Positions 43,272 to 52,686 of a DNA stretch of 64,000 nucleotides are shown here, one piece after another. This stretch comes from CAIKMD01 sp035552195 (GTDB lineage Bacteria > Pseudomonadota > Alphaproteobacteria > ATCC43930 > CGMCC-115725): assembly GCA_035552195.1 (NCBI GenBank), contig DASZLU010000026.1:124001-188000 (forward strand). The letters run 5' to 3'. Position numbers and translations under genes: made by a program. Numbering within the stretch: position 1 is the stretch's first letter; each line of letters opens with the position of its first letter. The notes under the pieces were generated by a model that did no database searches, was not told where the DNA came from, and worked only from the letters and a program-made list of their open reading frames with translations.

Positions 43272-43348
43272 TTTCGCTGTCAAATACGCGCCAGATCGGT
43301 ATGATCGGGCCAACCCAAGAAGGCTTTCGACAGGGAGGCTCGGATAGC

Positions 43349-44308
43349 ATGCGCATCGCATCCCTTATTTGTCTTTCGCTGGCGCTTGTCGTGGTGGCGG
43401 CCGGATCGGCGCCGGCCAACGAAAAGCTGGTCGTCGCCAAATCGTTCCCGACCTCTTTCGCCTTCGTCCCGCTCAATATCGGTGTCGATGCGGGCATCAT
43501 GAGCAAAAACGGGCTCGACGTGACGATCCAGGGTTTTGAGGGCGCGGCGAAGCTGCAGCAGGCCATGACGGCGGGGCAGGTCGATATCGGCCTCGGCTCC
43601 GGCACCGACATGGCTTTCGTCGCGAAGGGCGTACCCGAGAAAGCGGTCGCGGCCATGGCCGGACCGCCACTCGCCTATGGAGTTTTCGCCAGCAAGGAGA
43701 GCGGCATCCAGAGCGTGCAGGATCTGAAGGGCAAGCGCGTCGCCGTCGCCTCGCGCAACTCGCTGGTCTTCTGGCTCACCCGGCATCTTTCCGACAAGCT
43801 CGGCTGGGGGCTCGAAGGCATCAATATCGTCTATATCAGCGGCGGTAACGCAGCGAATATCGCGGCTATCCGCACCAACCAGGTCGATGCGATGACCAAC
43901 GGCATCGATGTCGGCTACACGCTCGAGAAGCAGGGGCTCGGCAAGGTGATCGCCAATCACGGCCAATACATCACCACTTATGTGACGCATGCGATTTTCG
44001 CCAGCAATGAGATGATGGAGAAGCGGCCCGCGGTGATCACCCAATTCCTGAAGGCGTGGTTCGAGACCATCACCTGGATGCACAACAACAAGGAAGAGAC
44101 GGTGAAACTCGATATGAAGGCCGACGGCATCACCGATGCCGCTATCGCCGGCCATACTTATGACACGGTGCTGCCGATGTTCTCGCGCGATGGAAAGTTC
44201 GATCCGGACGCGCTGAAAGTCGCGGGGCAGGCGATGGTCGAGCTTGAATTGCTGCCCAATCTGCCCGATATGAACGCGCTCTATACGGAGCAATACCTGC
44301 CGAAGTAG
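43349..44308 (+). CDS. ABC substrate-binding protein, NMT1/TauA type (no own permease)
   Basis: A 319-residue protein from ATG 43349 (AGGGAGG upstream). The signal peptide RIASLICLSLALVVVAAGS ends at APA. The mature part opens NEKLVVAKSFPTSFAFVPLNIGVDAGIMSKNGLDVTI, followed by MTAGQVDIGLGSGTDMAFV and LKGKRVAVASRNSL. It ends with the family-typical PDMNALYTEQYLPK, nearly the same as the protein at 39038 (PDMAALYTEQYLP), so the two are close paralogues. It follows the Rieske/hydrolase unit, suggesting an aromatic or heterocyclic ligand. Confidence 0.9.
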   Translation: MRIASLICLSLALVVVAAGSAPANEKLVVAKSFPTSFAFVPLNIGVDAGIMSKNGLDVTIQGFEGAAKLQQAMTAGQVDIGLGSGTDMAFVAKGVPEKAVAAMAGPPLAYGVFASKESGIQSVQDLKGKRVAVASRNSLVFWLTRHLSDKLGWGLEGINIVYISGGNAANIAAIRTNQVDAMTNGIDVGYTLEKQGLGKVIANHGQYITTYVTHAIFASNEMMEKRPAVITQFLKAWFETITWMHNNKEETVKLDMKADGITDAAIAGHTYDTVLPMFSRDGKFDPDALKVAGQAMVELELLPNLPDMNALYTEQYLPK

Positions 44309-44325
44309 CGGCAGCCCAGGAGCGA

Positions 44326-45597
44326 ATGGCCGGCGAATTTCGTATCGATGCGCTAACCTCCAAAGGCGAGGGCGTCGGCGCCTCGAAGGATGGACGCGTT
44401 TATATCGATCGCGCGCTGCCGGGTGATCGCATCGAGGCGAAAATGCGCCGCGATATCGATGGCGTGCTGCGCGGCGATGTCCTCGCCATCGTCGAGCCGT
44501 CGCCGCATCGCGTCGCGCCGCCGTGCCCGCATTATGCGCTCTGCGGCGGCTGTACGATCCAGCACGCGAGCGACGCTTTCTATCGCGACTGGAAGACGGG
44601 CATCGTTCGCGACGCGCTCGCGGCGAAACGCCTGAACCCCAAAATCTGGCGCGCACCCATCTTCCTGCCGCCTGGCGGGCGCCGGCGCATCACCTTCACC
44701 GCCGAGAAACAAGGCAATACGGTCACTCTGGGCTATTCGCGCCGCCGCCAGCGTCAGGTGGTGGCGATCGAGGCATGCCTCGTCGCCGATCCGGCGATCA
44801 TCGCGCTGCGCCCGAAGCTGGCGCCGCTGCTCGTGCCGATCCTGCAAGAGGGCAAGCCGGCGACGGCTTTTGTCCAGACTGTCGGCGGTCAGGTCGAAAT
44901 CGTCATCACCGGTCCGGTCGGCGCGCACCGCCCGCCTGATACGGCGGTGCGCGAAGCGATGACGGCGCTGGCGGGCGCGCTGGCAATCGATCGCCTATCT
45001 TGGCGCGCCCATCTCGGCGACGCGCCCGCGGTGATCATCGAGCATCGCCCGATCAGCGTACGTTTCGGCGCGCTCGACGTGGCGCTGCCGCCGCTCGGCT
45101 TTCTGCAGCCGACGCCGGCCGGCGAGGCGGCACTGGTCGCGGCGGTGATGGCGGCTCTGCCCGCCGCCGGACATTTTGCCGATCTCTTCGCCGGCTCCGG
45201 TACATTCACCGGGCCGATGCTGGCGCGCGGCTCGGTCGACGCATTCGAGAATGTCGTGCCGACGATCCGTATGCTCGACGAGGCGAAAAGCGGTTTGCCG
45301 CTCGAGGCTATGCGCCGCGATCTTTGTCGCGAGCCGCTCAGCCGCGCCGAGGCCGAGCGCTACGACGCCATCGTCTTCGACCCGCCGCGTGCCGGCGCCG
45401 AGGCACAGGTAAAAGAGCTGGCCGGGAGCGCCGTGCCCGTGCTGGTCGGCGTGTCCTGCAATCCCGCGACCTTCGCGCGCGATGCGCGTATCCTGATCGA
45501 CGGCGGCTACCGGCTCGACAGCGTCCAGGTGATCGACCAATTCACCTTCTCGCACCATGTCGAGCTGGTCGCTTCTTTCTCGAAGCAGCGGGCATAG
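44326..45597 (+). CDS. RumA/TrmA-type RNA (uracil-5-)-methyltransferase, copy 1
   Basis: A 423-residue class I RNA m5U methyltransferase. An N-terminal TRAM-like segment is seen (VYIDRALPGDRIEAKM). The Fe-S cluster cysteines are C67, C73 and C76 in CPHYALCGGC, with a fourth in EACLVADP. The SAM motif is FADLFAGSGTFTGPMLA (about 285), and the catalytic Cys lies in VSCNPATFARDA near residue 382. These enzymes methylate U in 23S rRNA or tRNA. A second, similar gene follows 3 bp later. Confidence 0.9.
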   Translation: MAGEFRIDALTSKGEGVGASKDGRVYIDRALPGDRIEAKMRRDIDGVLRGDVLAIVEPSPHRVAPPCPHYALCGGCTIQHASDAFYRDWKTGIVRDALAAKRLNPKIWRAPIFLPPGGRRRITFTAEKQGNTVTLGYSRRRQRQVVAIEACLVADPAIIALRPKLAPLLVPILQEGKPATAFVQTVGGQVEIVITGPVGAHRPPDTAVREAMTALAGALAIDRLSWRAHLGDAPAVIIEHRPISVRFGALDVALPPLGFLQPTPAGEAALVAAVMAALPAAGHFADLFAGSGTFTGPMLARGSVDAFENVVPTIRMLDEAKSGLPLEAMRRDLCREPLSRAEAERYDAIVFDPPRAGAEAQVKELAGSAVPVLVGVSCNPATFARDARILIDGGYRLDSVQVIDQFTFSHHVELVASFSKQRA

Positions 45598-45600
45598 CGT

Positions 45601-46878
45601 ATGGCCGGCGAAATTCATGTCGATGAGCTCGGCCCCAAAGGCGACGGCATCAGCCAATCGAAACGCGGTCGCGTCTACATCGACCGCGCGCTGCCGGGCG
45701 AAACCGTGCGTGCCGACATCCGCCGCGGCGACGACCAGATGCTGCGCGGAGAGATACTTGCGGTAGTCGAAGCCTCGCCGCATCGCGTTAAAGCGCCCTG
45801 TCCTAATTACGATGTCTGCGGCGGCTGCACGCTGCAGCATGCGGACGACGCCTTCTATCGCGATTGGAAAGTCGCGATCGTGCGCGATGCGCTACGCCGC
45901 AAAGGCCTCACGCCGAAGATTTGGCGCGACCCAGTCTTCGTGCCGCCGGCGACGCGCCGCCGGGCAACCTTCAATGCGCATAAACACAACGGCCGGGTGA
46001 CGCTCGGCTATTTCCGCCGCCGCACCCATCGCGTGACCGATATCCGCTCCTGCCTTGTCGCCGATCCGGCGATCATGGCGCTGCGTGACAAGCTCGCGCC
46101 GCTGCTGGTGCCGATCGTCACTGAGGGCAAGGATGCCGACATCTTCATTCAGACGGTCGGCGGGCGGTTCGAGCTGGCGATCACCGGGGCTGTCGGGAAG
46201 AAGGGCAAGCCCGATCTTCCGGTGCGCGAAGCGATTGCCGAGCTCGCACACAAAGCCGATATCAATCGCATTTCCTGGCGCGGGAAAGAGCGCGGCGAGC
46301 GTGACGACATCGAGGTGATGATCGAGCGCAATAAGCTGATCGCCAAATTCGGCACCCTCGAAGTGGCGCTGCCGCCTCTCGCCTTCCTGCAGCCGACGAT
46401 GGCGGGCGAGGCGGCGTTGGTCGAAGCCGTGATGGAGCTCTTGCCCGCGAGCGGCAAATTCGCCGATCTTTTCGCCGGCAGCGGCACGTTCAGCGGGCCG
46501 ATGCTGGCGCGCGGCCCGGTCGATGCGTTCGAGAGCGTCGCGCCGGCCGTCCGCGCGCTCGACAAAGCGAAAGATTCGCTGCCGCTCAAAGCCATCCGCC
46601 GCGATCTCGATCGCGAGCCGTTGCGGCGTGACGAAGCCAATCGTTACGACGCCATTGTCTTCGATCCGCCCCGTGCCGGTGCGGCCGAGCAAGCGAAAGC
46701 GCTCGCGTCCGCCAAGACGCCGGTGCTGGTCGCGGTATCTTGCAATCCCGCGACCTTCGCACGCGATGCGCGCCTCCTCGTCGATGGCGGCTACCGCCTC
46801 GACAGCGTGAAGGTAATCGACCAGTTCACCTGGTCGCATCACGTCGAGCTGGTGGCTGGTTTCTCGAAGCGCCCCTGA
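45601..46878 (+). CDS. RumA/TrmA-type RNA (uracil-5-)-methyltransferase, copy 2
   Basis: A 425-residue tandem paralogue of the preceding gene, only 3 bp apart, with the same layout: VYIDRALPGETVRADI, Fe-S cysteines C67/C73/C76 (CPNYDVCGGC) plus RSCLVADP, SAM motif FADLFAGSGTFSGPMLA, and catalytic VSCNPATFARDA. The two agree across their lengths, with shared FVPP/FLPP, LGY and FSHH/WSHH ends, and probably arose by duplication. They may methylate different uridines. Copy 2 is separated from the next binding-protein gene by 125 bp. Confidence 0.9.
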   Translation: MAGEIHVDELGPKGDGISQSKRGRVYIDRALPGETVRADIRRGDDQMLRGEILAVVEASPHRVKAPCPNYDVCGGCTLQHADDAFYRDWKVAIVRDALRRKGLTPKIWRDPVFVPPATRRRATFNAHKHNGRVTLGYFRRRTHRVTDIRSCLVADPAIMALRDKLAPLLVPIVTEGKDADIFIQTVGGRFELAITGAVGKKGKPDLPVREAIAELAHKADINRISWRGKERGERDDIEVMIERNKLIAKFGTLEVALPPLAFLQPTMAGEAALVEAVMELLPASGKFADLFAGSGTFSGPMLARGPVDAFESVAPAVRALDKAKDSLPLKAIRRDLDREPLRRDEANRYDAIVFDPPRAGAAEQAKALASAKTPVLVAVSCNPATFARDARLLVDGGYRLDSVKVIDQFTWSHHVELVAGFSKRP

Positions 46879-47003
46879 GGCGCGGCTTTTACAGCAGCGG
46901 ACGTCGACCCCTATCACCAAACTTTGACGAAGGGTGAATAAAGGGACATTCTAGTCACGAAAAAAAGTGCGGCGCATGCCGCACGGATATGGGGAGGCAA
47001 GCC

Positions 47004-47984
47004 ATGAGGATCGGTTTCTTCACCGCGGCGGTTGTCTTGAACATAATCGCGGTCTTACCGGTATCGGTCTCGCCGGCGCGAGCGGCAGACAAGCTCACCA
47101 TTGGGATGATCGGTTCGCCGGATACGGGCGGCTGGCTCTATTACATCGCAATTCACGAGGGCTACTTCGCAAAAGAGGGTATCGAGCCCGATTTCATTTA
47201 CGTGCCGACGGCACCGGGCGTGATGCAGCAGCTCGTCTCGGGCTCGCTCGACGTCGTCGGCGTCGACGGTGTGGTCGAGCCGATCCACGCCCGCGCCAAA
47301 GGTGCCGATGTGGCGATCCTGCGCATGACCAGCAACACGACGCCCTACGAAATGATCTCGAAGCCGTCGATCAATTCGATCAAGGATCTGAAAGGCAAGA
47401 CGATCACCATCGGCGGATTGATGGACATCAATCGCATCTACCTCGAGCGCATCATGCAGGCGAACGGCATCAAATGGGGCGAGTACGATGTCGTCGTCAT
47501 CGGCAATTCGGCGCAGCGTTTCGCGGCGCTGAAATCGGGCTCGGTCGATGCGACGATGCTGGTTCCCCCGACGGCCTTCGCCGCCGAGAAAGACGGGTTC
47601 AAGAATCTCGCCATGATCAAGGAATATGCCGGCGATCTGCCGATGGCGAGTGCCGATGTCATGGTGCCCTGGGCGAAGGCGCATCGGGATATGGCCAAGC
47701 GCCTTGTCGCCGCACTCGATCAGGCCGCGGTCTATTTTTACGACGATTCCAAGCGCGATTCTTCGATTCAGATTCTGGTCGATGTGTCGAAGGCCGACGC
47801 GGCGCAGGTCGCCCAGAGTTACGATCTCGCGCGCAAGATCGACATGTATGCGAAGGAAAACAGCGTGTCGCGCACCGATCTCCAGCATCTGATCGACGCG
47901 ATGAAGTCGGTCGGCGATCTCGAAGGCGTCACCATGAACGCCGATCAGCTCGTGATTCCCGGCCTCACGCAAATGGTCAAATGA
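47004..47984 (+). CDS. ABC substrate-binding protein, NMT1/SsuA type (no own permease)
   Basis: A 326-residue protein from ATG 47004 with GGGGAGG upstream. The signal peptide ends near ARAA. The mature domain opens DKLTIGMIGSPDTGGWLYYIAIHEGYFAKEGIEPDFIYV, then LVSGSLDVVGVDGVVEPI and LKGKTITIGGL. Its closest relative here is the protein at 49975 (both have GGL followed by DI-N-IYL and end near LVIPGLTQMVK or LVLSGVTKLVE). A short inverted repeat GTGCGGC/GCCGCAC lies at 46967-46984, just ahead of the ribosome binding site. A convergent sensor kinase gene follows. Confidence 0.9.
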   Translation: MRIGFFTAAVVLNIIAVLPVSVSPARAADKLTIGMIGSPDTGGWLYYIAIHEGYFAKEGIEPDFIYVPTAPGVMQQLVSGSLDVVGVDGVVEPIHARAKGADVAILRMTSNTTPYEMISKPSINSIKDLKGKTITIGGLMDINRIYLERIMQANGIKWGEYDVVVIGNSAQRFAALKSGSVDATMLVPPTAFAAEKDGFKNLAMIKEYAGDLPMASADVMVPWAKAHRDMAKRLVAALDQAAVYFYDDSKRDSSIQILVDVSKADAAQVAQSYDLARKIDMYAKENSVSRTDLQHLIDAMKSVGDLEGVTMNADQLVIPGLTQMVK

Positions 47985-47990
47985 CCCGCC

Positions 47991-49679
47991 TCACGTGCCG
48001 TCGAGCAGACGCCGTACGCGCGACCCCAGGCCGGCATAGGTAAAGGGTTTCGATAGCAGCTCGACACCGGGGTCGAGCCGGCCGTGATGCACGATGGCGT
48101 TGCGCGCATAACCGCTGGTGAAGAGCACCTTCAGATTGGCACGCCGCCGCTTCGCTTCGTCGGCGAGTTCGCGGCCGTCCGTGCCGCCCGGCAGGCCGAC
48201 ATCGGTGAACAGCAATGCGATTTCGCGATGCGCGTCGAGCATGCGCAGAGCACTGGCGCCGTCGGTCGACGTGATGACGTTGTAGCCAAGTTCGTCCAGC
48301 ACCTCGACGGTGAAGGCGCGCACATCGGGATCGTCTTCGACGACGAGGATCGCTTCGCCGCGGCCTTGCGGCGTGGAAGGGCTCGTGCTGGCGAGCTCGG
48401 TTCTGGCCGATGGTTCGATGTGGCGCGGTAGATAGAGCTTCACCGTCGTGCCGGCGCCAACCTCGCTGTAGATTTTCACATGGCCGCCGGATTGGCGGAT
48501 GAAGCCATAGACCTGCGACAGGCCGAGACCCGTGCCTTCGCCGATGCCTTTCGTGGTGAAGAACGGCTCGAAGGCTTTTGCGATCACATCGGGCGACATG
48601 CCGGTACCGGTGTCGCTGACAAAGATGCCGACATATTGCCCGGGCGGGATGTCCGCTTCGACGGCGTAAATGTCGTCGAGATAGACGTTCGCGGCCTCGA
48701 TGGTGAGCTTGCCGCCGTCGGGCATGGCGTCGCGCGCATTGATCGCGAGGTTGAGCAGCGCGCTTTCGAGCTCGGTCGTATCGACGAACGTCTGCCAGAT
48801 GCCGCCGGAATGCACGGTCTCTATCAATATCCGCTCGCCCAGCGTTCGCCGCAGCATATCCGACATGCCGGTGATGAGCGTATTGAGCGAAACCGGCTTC
48901 GGCTCGAGCGGTTGGCTGCGCGAGAAGGCGAGGAGGCGATGGACGAGCAGCGCGCCACGCTCGGCGCCACGCTGGGCCGCGCTGGCGAGCCGCTCGAGCG
49001 CCGGCTCGCTCCGCTCCGACAGCCGCCGCTTCAGCGCCTCGATATTGCCGGTGACGACGGTGAGCAGATTGTTGAAATCATGCGCGACGCCGCCGGTGAG
49101 CTGGCCGATCGCTTCCATGCGCTGCGCCTGGCGCAGGCGCTCTTCGCTGGCCCGCCGCTCGGTCAGGTCGCGCGTGATCTTGGCGAAGCCGATGAGGTCA
49201 CCTGACGCATCGCGAATGGCGCTAATGATGACGCTCGCCCAGAACATCGTGCCGTCCTTGCGCAACCGCCAGCCTTCCATCTCGTACCGCCCGCTTTCGG
49301 CGGCGGCGGCGAGGGCGCGCGCCGGCAGGCCCTGGGCGCGATCGATGGCCGTATAGAAACGCGCGAAATGCTGGCCGACGATCTCCTCGCGCTCATAGCC
49401 TTTGATGCGCTTCGCGCCGGGATTCCAGCTCACGACGTTGCCGACGGGATCGAGCATGAAGATGGCATAGTCGACGACCGCGTCGATGATCAGGGCGAGA
49501 TGTTGCTCGGCCGCATCGAGCCGTGTGCTATGCGCGGCAAGCTCGCGGGCGCGGATCTCAGCGCGCTCTTCGAGTGTCTCGTTGAGGCTGTGCAACTCGG
49601 CTTCGATTTTGCTGAGCGCGGCGATGCGCGCTTCGAGGTGCGCTTTCTCTTCCGGCCAGCCCTCGTCGCCATCTGTCAT
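47991..49679 (-). CDS. Hybrid sensor histidine kinase (coiled coil-PAS-HisKA-HATPase-REC)
   Basis: A 562-residue cytoplasmic kinase with no membrane helix. It starts with a charged coiled coil (about residues 10-60). A PAS domain follows (about 60-180; VDYAIFMLDPVGNVVSWNPGAKRIKGY, then a PAC-like FAKITRDLTERRASEERLRQ linker). The phosphoacceptor His is in GGVAHDFNNLLTVV, of HisKA type. ATPase boxes are NLAINARDAMPDGG (N), DTGTGMSPD (G1) and GEGTGLGLSQVYG (G2). A C-terminal receiver has the phosphorylatable Asp in LLFTDVGLPGG and the Lys in LLSKPF. It would sense a cytoplasmic cue and relay to an unknown regulator. It converges on a binding-protein gene. Confidence 0.92.
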   Translation of the reverse strand: MTDGDEGWPEEKAHLEARIAALSKIEAELHSLNETLEERAEIRARELAAHSTRLDAAEQHLALIIDAVVDYAIFMLDPVGNVVSWNPGAKRIKGYEREEIVGQHFARFYTAIDRAQGLPARALAAAAESGRYEMEGWRLRKDGTMFWASVIISAIRDASGDLIGFAKITRDLTERRASEERLRQAQRMEAIGQLTGGVAHDFNNLLTVVTGNIEALKRRLSERSEPALERLASAAQRGAERGALLVHRLLAFSRSQPLEPKPVSLNTLITGMSDMLRRTLGERILIETVHSGGIWQTFVDTTELESALLNLAINARDAMPDGGKLTIEAANVYLDDIYAVEADIPPGQYVGIFVSDTGTGMSPDVIAKAFEPFFTTKGIGEGTGLGLSQVYGFIRQSGGHVKIYSEVGAGTTVKLYLPRHIEPSARTELASTSPSTPQGRGEAILVVEDDPDVRAFTVEVLDELGYNVITSTDGASALRMLDAHREIALLFTDVGLPGGTDGRELADEAKRRRANLKVLFTSGYARNAIVHHGRLDPGVELLSKPFTYAGLGSRVRRLLDGT

Positions 49680-49974
49680 GAAACCGGCCTCTGAACGTCC
49701 TACCCGCTTTTGCGATAATGCGGCAAAAGAACATGAAATGATCGGCCCATGAAGCGCGCGGCCTCACGTTCGATCGCTTGCGTAAAACAGCTCCAGATCC
49801 CGCGCGATTCTGATCATCTTTCGCGGACATACGGGGTCAGTAGAGGCGCAATATGGCCGAAATGCGGCGCGATCCCACTCTTTGCAAGGCGCGGCGCCTG
49901 GGGTTTGGCGTAGTAGGCATTTAGTCGCCAATCGGCGGCGCCTTGGCTATGGTTGCCGCGGGGGGATTGAGATA

Positions 49975-50943
49975 ATGCGCGCAACGAGAGCTTACGGCGT
50001 CGTCGCGATCGCGTTGACTCTGGTCATCGCGTCGCGCGCGGTGGCGGCAGAGAAAATCGCGACGGGGTCGATCAATTCGCCGTCGCCGCTGAGCTGGCCG
50101 TTCTATATCGCGCTGGCCAAGGGCATGTTCACGGCCAAGGGCTTGGCGCTCGATGTCAGCTATACGAACTCGGCGCCCAACCTTCTGCAGCAAACATCGG
50201 CCGGGTCGTTCGATTTCGCGATGTCGACCGGGCTCGTCGATCCGATCCGCGCGATCGCTAAGGGCGGCCCGGTCAGCCTCGTGCTGGTCGAGGTGACGGC
50301 CGCGCCGTACGAGCTGATGGGTAAGGCGGCGCTGAAAAATCTCGCCGGGCTCAAGGGCAGGAACATCGCGGTCGGGGGGCTCAACGACATCACCAATATC
50401 TATCTCGATCGCATGGTCGCGCCTTCGGGCCTGAAGCGCGGCGATTTCGATATGCAATTTTTCGGCTCGACGCCGGCGCGGTTCGCCGCGCTGCAGGCGG
50501 GCTCGGTCGATGCGGCGATGCTGGGGCCGCCGGCGAATTACTACGCGGCGTCGGCCGGCTATATCAGCCTCGGTTTCGTCAAGGATTATGCCGGCGATCT
50601 GCCTTTCTCGGGTTCGGCGGTGAATACGGCCTGGGCGAAAACACATGCCGACGACGTCCGCGCGATCGTCGCGACCTACGACGAAGCAACCAAGTGGTTC
50701 GACGACGAGAAGAACCGCGACGAGGCGATCGCGATCATGGTCGCGGCGAGCAAGGGAAAGCCTGACGACATCGCCAAGAGCTACGATTTCCTGCGCAAAG
50801 GCGATTATTTCGATCGCAGCGGGACGATCTCTAAGGCGAAGCTTGCGAACCTCGTCCACGCGATGCATCAGCTCGGCGATCTCGATGACGAGCCGCCGCC
50901 CGAAAAGCTCGTGCTTTCCGGGGTTACTAAGCTGGTCGAATAG
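49975..50943 (+). CDS. ABC substrate-binding protein, NMT1/SsuA type (no own permease)
   Basis: A 322-residue protein from ATG 49975 (GGGGG upstream). The signal peptide ends AVAA. The mature part runs EKIATGSINSPSPLSWPFYIALAKGMFTAKGLALDVSY, then SAGSFDFAMSTGLVDPI and LKGRNIAVGGLNDITNIYL. It is paralogous to 47004. The sensor kinase gene between them reads the other way. The region of 295 bp upstream holds its promoter; nothing clear was seen there. Ligand unknown. Confidence 0.9.
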   Translation: MRATRAYGVVAIALTLVIASRAVAAEKIATGSINSPSPLSWPFYIALAKGMFTAKGLALDVSYTNSAPNLLQQTSAGSFDFAMSTGLVDPIRAIAKGGPVSLVLVEVTAAPYELMGKAALKNLAGLKGRNIAVGGLNDITNIYLDRMVAPSGLKRGDFDMQFFGSTPARFAALQAGSVDAAMLGPPANYYAASAGYISLGFVKDYAGDLPFSGSAVNTAWAKTHADDVRAIVATYDEATKWFDDEKNRDEAIAIMVAASKGKPDDIAKSYDFLRKGDYFDRSGTISKAKLANLVHAMHQLGDLDDEPPPEKLVLSGVTKLVE

Positions 50944-50949
50944 CGGCGA

Positions 50950-52686
50950 TCAGGTGCCGGTCGGGCGCGGGGCCTGATACGACGTTTGCCCCGTAGCTTG
51001 GGTCGGCGCGGCAGAGGGGGCGCCGGCGTCGTCGTCGGCGACTTGCGCTTGCGCACGCTGCGCGGCTTCGGCGCGGCGGCTCGGTCGTGCGCCGCCCTTC
51101 TGGCGATGGCGCCAGCGCTCGACGATGCTCGCGACCGGCTCGCTCGTGCCGCCATCGTGGCTCCAAGCTTCCGAGAAGACGAAGGTCTTGCTGCGCGGCA
51201 TCTCATTCACCGCGAGCGAGGAGAAGACCACGCGCTGCGGCACGGGCACGCCTTCGCCGATGACGATCGCCTCGCCGCTATGGAGCGAGGGCAGGAATTC
51301 GAGCAGGCCAAGCCCGGTTTCCGACATCGTCGCTTGCACCAGCTCCTGGTCGGCCGAATTGCTCATGCGCAGTGCGAACATCGTGTTGCATTCGGAGAGC
51401 ATCTCGGTCGCGAGATCGGACGGACGCTGGCTGACAACGCAAAGCGATACGCCGTATTTACGGCCTTCCTTGGCGATGCGAGCAAGGGCGCGCTTGGTCG
51501 GCTCGAAGCCGAGGCCGGTAGCGCGCGGCGCATAGCGATGCGCCTCTTCGCACACAACGAGGATCGGCGACGAGCGCTGGCTCCACAACGCGAAGTCGAG
51601 CGTGATGCGGCAGAGTACCGAGACGACGACGTTGAGGATTTCCGACGGCACGCCCGAGAGATCGGCGATGGTGATCGGCTTCCCTTCGACCGGGATGCGG
51701 AAGAGGCGCGACAGTATACTCGCCATGCGATCGTCCGTGCCATAGCGCGAGAACATGAACGAGTAGCGCGAATCCGTTGAAAGCGTCTTCAGGCGTGTGA
51801 TGAGACGCGTATAGGCCGGCATCGGCTCGGCCCGCGTCAACTTGCCTTGCGCCTGGGTGACGTAGGCGATGACGTCGTTGACCGTGTAGGGCGTCGGCGT
51901 ATCGACGGTGACGCTGTATTGGGTCTTGTCGCGGAGGAATATCTGCTTGGCGGCGACGATCGCCTCGCCGAGAATGGTCACCTGCGCCGCGCGGAACTCA
52001 TTCTCGCCGATGACGACCTCACAGATCTCGTCGAAATTGAAAAGCCAGTAAGGCAGATCGAGCGTCACGGCCGGATCGAGGACCAACGCTTTTTCGCCAA
52101 AGGCTTGCGCATATTCATTATGCGGATCGAGCAGCAGCATGCGCGCATGCGGGTTTTCGCACAGGAGTGACTTGAGGATCACGGTGACGGCGCAAGATTT
52201 TCCCGAGCCGGTCGTGCCGAGCACGGCGAAATGCTTGCCGAGGAGATCGTCAGTCTTGACGAAAGCCGGCAGCGAGCGGTCGTGATGCAACGAGCCGATA
52301 CGCGCGCTCGAGATCGCGGGGCAGGCATAGATTTGCTGCAAATCGTCCTGGGTCCCCAGCGCGACGTCGTTACCGAGACGCGGGAAGAAGGATACGCCGC
52401 GCTGGAATGCGCCGGGCTGATGATTTTTCGATTCGAGAATCTCGCCGAGCAGCTCGAGTTCAGCGATCTTCAGTTCCTCTTCCGGGTTCGACGCCGACGG
52501 CATAGGGATGGTGATCGCGCGAACCATGGCGAAGGCTCTCGAATGCGGCGTGGGCATGCACACGATAGTGCCGACTTCGACTTCGCCGCTGCTCGTACCA
52601 GGCTTGCCGGAATCCTCAAGGAGGCAGATAAGTTGCGATCCTGAGACGGAGACGACTCGTCCGATCTTGTTGTCACTCTGTTGCAT
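50950..52686 (-). CDS. HerA-type hexameric ATPase/helicase
   Basis: About 578 residues from the ATG at 52686 (a GTG at 52695 is also possible). The N-terminal 120 residues form a HerA-ATP-synthase (HAS) barrel-like domain. The ATPase core has Walker A LGTTGSGKSCAVTVIL near residue 158, MLLLDPHNEYAQ, and Walker B ILVVCEEAHRYAPR near residue 385. KYGVSLCVVSQRPSDLATEMLSECNTMFALRMSN holds the Arg-finger region. A basic, Ala/Gln-rich tail (about 525-578) follows. HerA enzymes pump DNA with the nuclease NurA or act in defence; no NurA or Sir2/DUF4297-like partner is present. It overlaps a kinase gene upstream. Confidence 0.9.
   Translation of the reverse strand: MQQSDNKIGRVVSVSGSQLICLLEDSGKPGTSSGEVEVGTIVCMPTPHSRAFAMVRAITIPMPSASNPEEELKIAELELLGEILESKNHQPGAFQRGVSFFPRLGNDVALGTQDDLQQIYACPAISSARIGSLHHDRSLPAFVKTDDLLGKHFAVLGTTGSGKSCAVTVILKSLLCENPHARMLLLDPHNEYAQAFGEKALVLDPAVTLDLPYWLFNFDEICEVVIGENEFRAAQVTILGEAIVAAKQIFLRDKTQYSVTVDTPTPYTVNDVIAYVTQAQGKLTRAEPMPAYTRLITRLKTLSTDSRYSFMFSRYGTDDRMASILSRLFRIPVEGKPITIADLSGVPSEILNVVVSVLCRITLDFALWSQRSSPILVVCEEAHRYAPRATGLGFEPTKRALARIAKEGRKYGVSLCVVSQRPSDLATEMLSECNTMFALRMSNSADQELVQATMSETGLGLLEFLPSLHSGEAIVIGEGVPVPQRVVFSSLAVNEMPRSKTFVFSEAWSHDGGTSEPVASIVERWRHRQKGGARPSRRAEAAQRAQAQVADDDAGAPSAAPTQATGQTSYQAPRPTGT

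Larger units (their letters stand above)
43010..43348. other. Intergenic region with two inverted repeats and a possible gene remnant
   Basis: This 339-bp stretch contains a leftward partial frame near 43012-43115 whose translation (LVMLAFMTPLLGLYWIGTK) looks like the end of a membrane protein. It has no good start and may be a remnant. The right half holds two perfect inverted repeats, listed separately, and a promoter-like pair CTGTCA (43277-43282), 17 bases, TATGAT (43300-43305) upstream of the next gene. Confidence 0.45.

Noticed and set aside
50950..52686. HerA gene as part of a Sir2-HerA or DUF4297-HerA defence pair
   Set aside because: The only coupled gene is a histidine kinase; no Sir2 or DUF4297-like domain is adjacent.
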